The position numbers and the translations under genes are program-made. Below the pieces are notes generated by a model, which searched no databases, was not told where the DNA came from, and saw only the letters and a program-made list of their open reading frames with translations. This document shows positions 58,339 through 64,000 of a stretch of 64,000 bases of DNA, piece after piece. Within the stretch, counting starts at the first letter, position 1, and each line of letters opens with the position of its first letter. The DNA lies in the NCBI GenBank assembly GCA_036583965.1, contig JAZBQD010000001.1, forward strand, positions 22,057,569 to 22,121,568, read 5' to 3'. This DNA comes from Prunella strophiata (taxonomy: Eukaryota; Chordata; Aves; Passeriformes; Prunellidae).

Positions 58339-60249
58339 TGCACAGCACTCAGACTGCTGGGATTTACCACCCAAAGTGGGAGAGGGTTTTATTCTTTTTA
58401 ATTCTACACAACAAACAAGTCAGCCAAGACCTTCTCACTCCTTCCAGCCACTTCTTTCCCTCACAAAGAGCAGGGAAGGGACATACTGAGATGGGGAGGT
58501 GAGGCAGGGTCAGGAGCCAACCTGAGGAGTGGGAGAGAAGCACCAGGTTAATTCTGCCTTGCTGAAGTGACAGGGCCAGAAGCAAGATTAGTAAAGAGCT
58601 CCCTGGGCTCATCCCTACCCCACTGCTTCAGGACTCAGCCCTGCAGAAGGGAGCAGCTATCCAGATACAAGAGATTCTCTATTTCCCCTGTTTAAATTAT
58701 ATTTATGACTTTGGCCTAAAAGGAGCCATTCCGTTACCTAATCCCTGCCTGCAGAAATAGCCACAGGTGCTGAGGGCAGGGCTGGGCTCTGTGAAGCTCA
58801 GCTGAGGAGAAGGGCACACAATTCCTTCAGGCATTGACTGTTCCACTTATAGCACTGATTGGCTGTTAATCTTAAAAGCAATTCATCTTTCTCATGCTTA
58901 TTGATTAACAAAATATAGAGTCCCTGACACTTGATGCTGACCTTGGGAATTGTTTTGTGGTTGCCAAAAAGGCAAGATAAGCCCCACTCCCTCCAGCTGT
59001 CCTGTCAGGAAGCCTCACTTGACTGCCATGCCTCAAATTTTTGATTTTTCCATGATGACATGGAATAAGAATTTGTGTGGCTGGCACAGCACAGGCAGAG
59101 CAGTTACAGCCCCTTGCTCTATTTCCAGGTGAGTATTCCTGGTACCACCTTGAAAGAAATGGAGTTGCCTGCTGTGTCAGAGATGTTTATCTCTAAGGAA
59201 TGTTGCATTTATTGGAAAAGCTGAGTGAAAAGAGCTCTCATGAATCTGAGAGTGGAGATTAGACTTGTTGCCTTTAGATTAAACCTCTCCTAATTAACCT
59301 TCCAATTAACCTCACATCACTCCTTTGAACAAGACCATAAATACAAATGTTACTACATCCCCTTTTATCAGAGAAGAGTGTTTGCTAGATGGAATAATGA
59401 TAGATGGCCATAATCTACAGAGAATTATATTAGCAAGAGTTTCAAGCTCTGCTCTCAGACCCCAGGAGCAGCAGAGAGGGCACAGCTGCTCTGACAAGCA
59501 CAAAACACAAAGCACAAAATCTTCTCCTCAAAGTTTTGCAAAGTGAACTCTGAGATGCAGAATCACTTGAAAAACGTGGCCACATTTGCCAGGTTTAAGG
59601 AAAACCTGAGCTGAAAAACTGTGCTGTGGAGAAATTAAGGAAACCAAACAAAACCTAACCAACCCAGTGTCCATCAGACAGGAATCAATGAAACTGCAAC
59701 AACAAGGCAATGCTCCAAAGGAAATTGTCCTCTCCCTCATGTGAGGAGCAGTTCTGCTCCAGAGGACACTTTTTTTAAATGATTCCCAATATGCTGAAAC
59801 ATCCCTTTCTCTCATCCTTACCCAGAACAGCCCCTACCTTTTTTCCTTCTTGAGGACTGTTTTTCCCTGTGTGAAAAGTTCCCTCTGTTGGAGACAATGT
59901 TCTGCTGAATGTGCAGGTGGTGAGAACAGATATTGTTTAAAAACTGGAACTAACTCCAGTGAATTTTCAGTCTACAAACTTTAACCTTTCAGTACCAGTT
60001 TTCCTTTCCTCACTGTTTGGCCTGGGTATCAGTGCCTTTGTATTTAAAGGATTTCACTGCTCCCTCCCCTTGCTGAGCATGTTTCCTGTTGTGGATTCTT
60101 TTGCTTCTTTTCTGCCAGGGTTGGGATTAAATCGTGAGATGGTATTTCTTGTTGGGACTCAGATGTTTGTTAGTTCTTATCCATGTCACAGTCTCACAAA
60201 CCCTGAGTTCTACAGCACTTCACTCTAACAAACTAAAGATGGAGCCCTA

Positions 60250-60880
60250 TCTCTCTCTCTCTCTCTCTCCAAGGCCTTTTAAGGATAAACTGTCCAATTA
60301 AGAAATGACACCTCAATTATTTTTACTTTTAACCCAATAACTAATCACCTATTGTCCCGCAATGTGGACTTTTTTATCCAAAAAAAAAAAACCCCACAAA
60401 ACCACCCAAACCCATGGAGAAGAAGGTGAAGAAGGGAAAGAAGAAGGACTAGCCTCTGCTCCAAAATCCTCCATCTCGCTATATAAATATATATATATAT
60501 TACTATATTCTGAAACCTTAGACTCTAAGTTTCCCACCATGTGATATCACACACTTCTATTCAAACTTCATACCCACAATCCCAGTTCTGTCATTCCATT
60601 TTGAAGCCTTCTCCACAACCTCAGGTCAAATGCAGTGTTCTCTTGGGGGTCAGTGCCTGTCAGCACAGAAAAGTCCAAAATTCTCAGCAGCCAGGATTCC
60701 AACATCCTGTGTCACTGGTTTCCACTGGGCAACTCTCTTGTGCTCATGGTACTCAGCCAGTGACCAACCTGCAGCTGCACATCATCCCTGAGGGACTGAC
60801 AGGACAGGGACCAGGGTGTCACCCTACCCAAGCAAACCCCAACAGCCTCCAGTGTCACTGACCTCCTCCATCCTCTGAGA
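60250..60880 (-). mobile_element. ERV LTR-like sequence, probably minus orientation, ends unresolved
   Basis: This shares an ordered set of diverged blocks with the LTRs at 37,963 and 42,634. First comes 'acccaataactaatcacct' versus 'tttccaatacctatcacct'. Then the purine block 'ggagaagaaggtgaagaagg' versus 'ggaggctgtgaagaaggag', and then a 'tcctccatct' end. It begins with a (CT)n run at 60,251-60,269. It reads as an older or different member of the same LTR superfamily. No clear TG...CA ends or target duplication were found, so limits are approximate. Confidence 0.45.
60251..60269. repeat. (CT)n microsatellite
   Basis: Nine CT units. A related (TA)n run lies at 60,488-60,501. Confidence 0.9.
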
Positions 60881-61097
60881 ATTCCCATTCCTCTGCAGGG
60901 CCTGAGGGAAACACAGGAAGACTTTCTCTGCCACATCCTTAAGGCAAGGCCCCCTTGCCAATTTTATCGGCCAAACCAAGAGCACATCCCTCAGTCCTGG
61001 TGCTCTCATCCAAGGCTGTTTCTGTTGTCAGGACCTTTCTCCAGGCTGCAGCAGGACACAAGTCAGGCTCCCTCAGTTCTCCTCTCAGAGATATTCC

Positions 61098-61565
61098 TGT
61101 GATGCCTTGAGAAGGCTGGCCTAGAACAGAGGCCAGACAGAGCTAAAGAATAAAGCAGGGATTTATTAAAAGGATCTCCTCAGTGGATCCACCTTGAGCA
61201 GCACAAGAGCCCAGCCAGGGCTGCACCCAAGATGAACCAAAATGGGCACAGAATGCACGACCGGTCATGGGGGATCTCTCACTTGGATCAGTTCTGCTCC
61301 ATTTGCAGATTGGAGTTCATTGTCCAATTCCAGCTTTAGCCCCTGCAGTCCCATCCTGCTTGTTTTTCTCTCTTCAGCCCACGCTGTTTGTGCTCTTGGG
61401 CCTGAGATTTGGATCATTTGTCCTTGGTCCCCAGCTGGAGAAGGAATTGTTTTGTCTCCCTGCTCTGTGCAGAGAGCTCACCATCCCTGAATGTGAAGCT
61501 CAGAACTACACACTAAAGCAGCACAGAATCTGAAAAATATAAAAGCTGAAACCTGAGGCATCACT
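61098..61565 (-). mobile_element. ERV LTR, minus orientation
   Basis: It starts TGTGATGCCTTGAG at 61,098 and ends with AGGCATCAC (to 61,564), a nearly perfect terminal inverted repeat. The final CA appears mutated. A minus-strand AATAAA is the complement of TTTATT at about 61,162. Internal blocks 'gcacaagagcccagccaggg' and 'catgggggatctctcacttg' are familiar from songbird ERV LTRs. Flanking six-mers (TATTCC, TGCACT) do not match, so no target duplication survives. No viral gene is present; the 82- and 88-codon frames here are incidental. Confidence 0.75.
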
Positions 61566-63127
61566 TGCACTCTCAGGTACAAATTCCTCCTTCTTCTTCC
61601 TCACACTGCCCTTCCAGCTTCATTTCCAGTCCTCCCTTAGGTTCCAATGAGTTGAGAAGTGCCCATTTCATTTAAATCCTACTAACCAATGTGTCTTTTG
61701 TGCCACAGCAGCCTTTTCACAACAGATTTAGGTTTGCAGTAGCTTTTTGAACATGTATTTGTACATACATGTTTGACTCCTCTTTGACTCCTCTTCCAGG
61801 ATTAGAATTGCCAAACTCATACCAAGAGAAAAGTCTCATTAAAATCCATCTCTGCTCACTTTCCCCAGCAAAAGGAACCAGCAGGGCACATAAGTCTGGA
61901 GAAGAATTTAAACATCACTCCAGTTCTAGGGAAAGGCAATTTTTAATTCTTACACTGATTTTTTGGGCAGCACTCTGGCAACACTTCATTTTCCTACACA
62001 ATAATTCAAAATGTCTGAGTATTTTTTCTTGCTTTTCCCTAGCCTACAGTGCAAGCCAGGAATGTTGTATCCTTAAAAAACAGAGTGATGCTAGGATACA
62101 TGACTGTGCTGCCACAGCAGTTTCCCAAGAACATGCACCCGTACCTGCCTGTGCACAGAAACAACCACCCTCACACAGACACTGGGAATTCTGAGCACAG
62201 AGGTAAAGCTGGGAATGAAAAAAAAAAGCTGAGAAAGAAAGAAGAGGAACAAAATATCCATTTTATCAAGGAATATGATCTTCCATTTTTTTTTTTTGTT
62301 TGTTTGTTTTTTTTTTTTGTTTTGTTTTCAGAAGAAGAAACATTCTCTGCCCTGAAGCAACCCCAGGTTCTCTGGTAAATTTGTGTCTCTGGACAGAATT
62401 TGGAACAATAGGGCCATGTTTAACAAAAACAGAGCCATTAAAACTGGCAGAACAGCTGGAAAATCAGGCTTTTCAAAGAACACATGTGGCTCACTGGACA
62501 AAAACAGCTACCACAGCGAGCTAAAATAGTGGAGAAAAGAAAGAACACCTGCAGTTAAAGGAGCTTCCTTCTTCCTGGGCTCAGCACTAGAGCCCAGGGC
62601 AAACACAGGGTGGAAAGCTGCTCCAGCTGCTGGGCAGGACCTGCTGGAACAGGGATTCACATGCAAATCCAGGTTAGGACTTCTCAGAGTTCCTGTAAAT
62701 ATTAACATTTGCTTTTTCAACTTCTGAGACTTAAATAAATAGCCAGAAGTAAAAGAAAGTTTGTGTACATTTTGGAATGTTTTGCAAAAGAGCTCCAAAG
62801 ATGAAAACAAGCATCCTGTCAGCCTGACCCTTGCAGAGCATCAAGCAGAAGGGTTGAATGTTCTCAGAACAGAAGTAAATGCAGTGCTTTCAGCCAAAGT
62901 AAAAACAAAATCTATTCATTAGATATAATCATTTGGCCAGCTTTCCATGGAGGAAGGTTTTTGTCATGCATTTGCACTTCAGTTAACTTGGGGTATTTTA
63001 AAGACTTACAAATGCAAATACAGAAGGAAAAATGAGTTTCCAGTGAGAGAGAGGTTCTTCAGGATGCTACTGTACCCAAATTCTGAATTCTGTGTTTTCT
63101 AAAGAACAGAGACTAAGCTCTGGCTTT
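61566..63127. other. unique noncoding sequence
   Basis: No gene or transposon recognised. A T-rich tract with (TTTG)n lies at 62,286-62,330. 62,890-63,010 is AT-rich and unique. The 141-codon frame at 61,769-62,194 is unidentifiable. Confidence 0.5.
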
Positions 63128-63285
63128 CTCAGAATCCCAGGATGGTTTGAGTGGGGAGGGACATTAAAACCCATCCAGTGCCACCCCTGCCCTGGGCAGG
63201 GACACCTTCCAGCATCCCAAGTGGCTCCAAGCTCCATCCAACCTGACTGTGGACACTTCCAGGGATCCAGGGGCAGTCCACAGTG
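63128..63285 (-). mobile_element. CR1 LINE 3' end, antisense
   Basis: 'ctcagaatcccaggatggtt', 'gggagggacattaaaaccca', 'ccctgggcagggacacctt', 'ccaagctccatccaacctga' and 'ccagggatccaggggcagtc' appear in antisense CR1 order. Diverged and 5'-truncated. Confidence 0.9.
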
Positions 63286-64000
63286 GCATTCCTAAAAGAA
63301 GTGTCTCCCTTATTTAGCTCTGCAGTCTGACCTTGTGAAACTCATGATGCCCTTCTGGCTGTAGACAAAAACATTCACCCAGCCTGGGGGAGACTGTAAA
63401 AAACATCCCCTCCTGCCACTGCTTCAGCAGAGTCCTTATCTCAATCTTGGAAATCCTCTTACAAGGCCATTGTCTGGGTTCAATTCTTTCACTCTTCCTT
63501 ACCAGGGCTATTTTTGCATTTCTCTATAGGTTCTCTAATCTGAGCCTGCCTTTTGAGCTGAAGTTTCATCTCATTGCTTCTCCAGGAGTGTTCTGCTTGT
63601 GCTGAACAGATAAATGATGGCCACAGATAGCTACTTACCCAGACTATGTCAGCAAACCTCTGACTGCAAATGCGAAGCACTGCAGGCAAATTTGGATTGG
63701 ATTAAGGACAGCCAGACACAGTTTTCATACAGTTATGCATTATTTTATGGCTACTCATTATCTGGACTTATTTCTGCTTAATGCCTATGGAGAATGAGAT
63801 CAGGAAGCCAGTCCTCTTATAAACAAACAGAAATTAAATAGTGAGGGTTTATCTTTTTTTTTTTTTTTTTTTTTTTCAAAGGATAACTGCACTATGCATT
63901 GCAAACATATACAGCACAGCCAGTGTGATATTCAGGAGTAAAAGCAAAGGCATTTGCCTCCACTTCCAACAAATTAGAACAATTCTATCTTTGTTTCCTG
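63286..64000. other. unique noncoding sequence to the window end
   Basis: No gene recognised. A run of about 22 T lies at 63,852-63,875. Confidence 0.5.

Larger units (their letters stand above)
53278..60249. other. unique noncoding sequence with several microsatellites
   Basis: About 7 kb with no recognised exon. It holds the (TTTTG)n tract at 53,937, the 41-bp minisatellite at 54,535, the (CTT)15 tract at 55,970 and a (CTC)n tract at 58,318. 54,060-54,330 and 58,820-58,960 look like conserved noncoding DNA by composition. 55,900-57,680 is somewhat GC-richer. The 198-codon frame at 55,850-56,446 is built around the CTT repeat and is not credible as a gene. Confidence 0.5.

Noticed and set aside
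1..64000. tRNA, rRNA and other structured RNA genes
   Set aside because: No A-box/B-box pair, rRNA block or convincing snRNA was seen on either strand; microRNA hairpins cannot be judged by eye.

Overview
This is vertebrate nuclear DNA, almost certainly from a bird and probably a songbird. The main reason is the repeat content. There are at least a dozen 5'-truncated CR1 LINE pieces with the avian 3' end and (ATTCTRTG)-type tail, and several solo LTRs of families I associate with passerine endogenous retroviruses. The rest supports this: CpG-depleted, AT-leaning sequence, vertebrate-style microsatellites, and one dense CpG island. Nothing looks bacterial, plasmid or phage. I recognise no protein-coding exon on either strand. 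The long open frames sit in CR1 copies, low-complexity DNA or the GC-rich island, so I report no CDS.

Layout. 1-11,090: ordinary noncoding sequence with small CR1 pieces (1-140, 3,945-4,172, 6,565-6,670, 8,618-8,778) and a short minisatellite at 2,407. 11,090-14,870: the CpG-rich block, with a core at 12,440-13,560, a second dense part at 14,220-14,860, an 11-bp GC-box minisatellite at 12,751-12,871 and several good minus-strand splice donors. It is the only promoter-like region, and its gene is not visible here. 16,089-22,110: a repeat cluster with a 345-bp direct duplication (16,089 and 20,143), four CR1 pieces and a solo LTR with a 6-bp target duplication. 22,111-34,821: mostly unique AT-rich DNA, a CR1 nested in a CR1 (27,165-27,908) and an unexplained 540-bp open frame at 28,068-28,607. 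34,822-43,262: a 940-bp CR1, then a CR1 reverse-transcriptase fragment split by an ERV LTR (37,490-38,998), a second LTR family (40,102) and a second copy of the first LTR with a perfect 6-bp target duplication (42,634-43,256). 43,263-64,000: mainly unique sequence with CR1 pieces at 49,553, 51,280, 53,022 and 63,128, a 41-bp minisatellite at 54,535, a (GAA/TTC)15 tract at 55,970 and two LTR-like blocks at 60,250-61,565.

Taken together this looks like a gene-poor interval, either intergenic or a long intron, around one CpG-island promoter. Several AT-rich stretches resemble regulatory conserved noncoding DNA by composition, but that cannot be shown without alignment. I found no convincing new biological system. 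The most interesting items are the local duplication that begins with a CR1 3' end, the GC-box minisatellite in the island, and the nested insertions that give a relative order of transposition.
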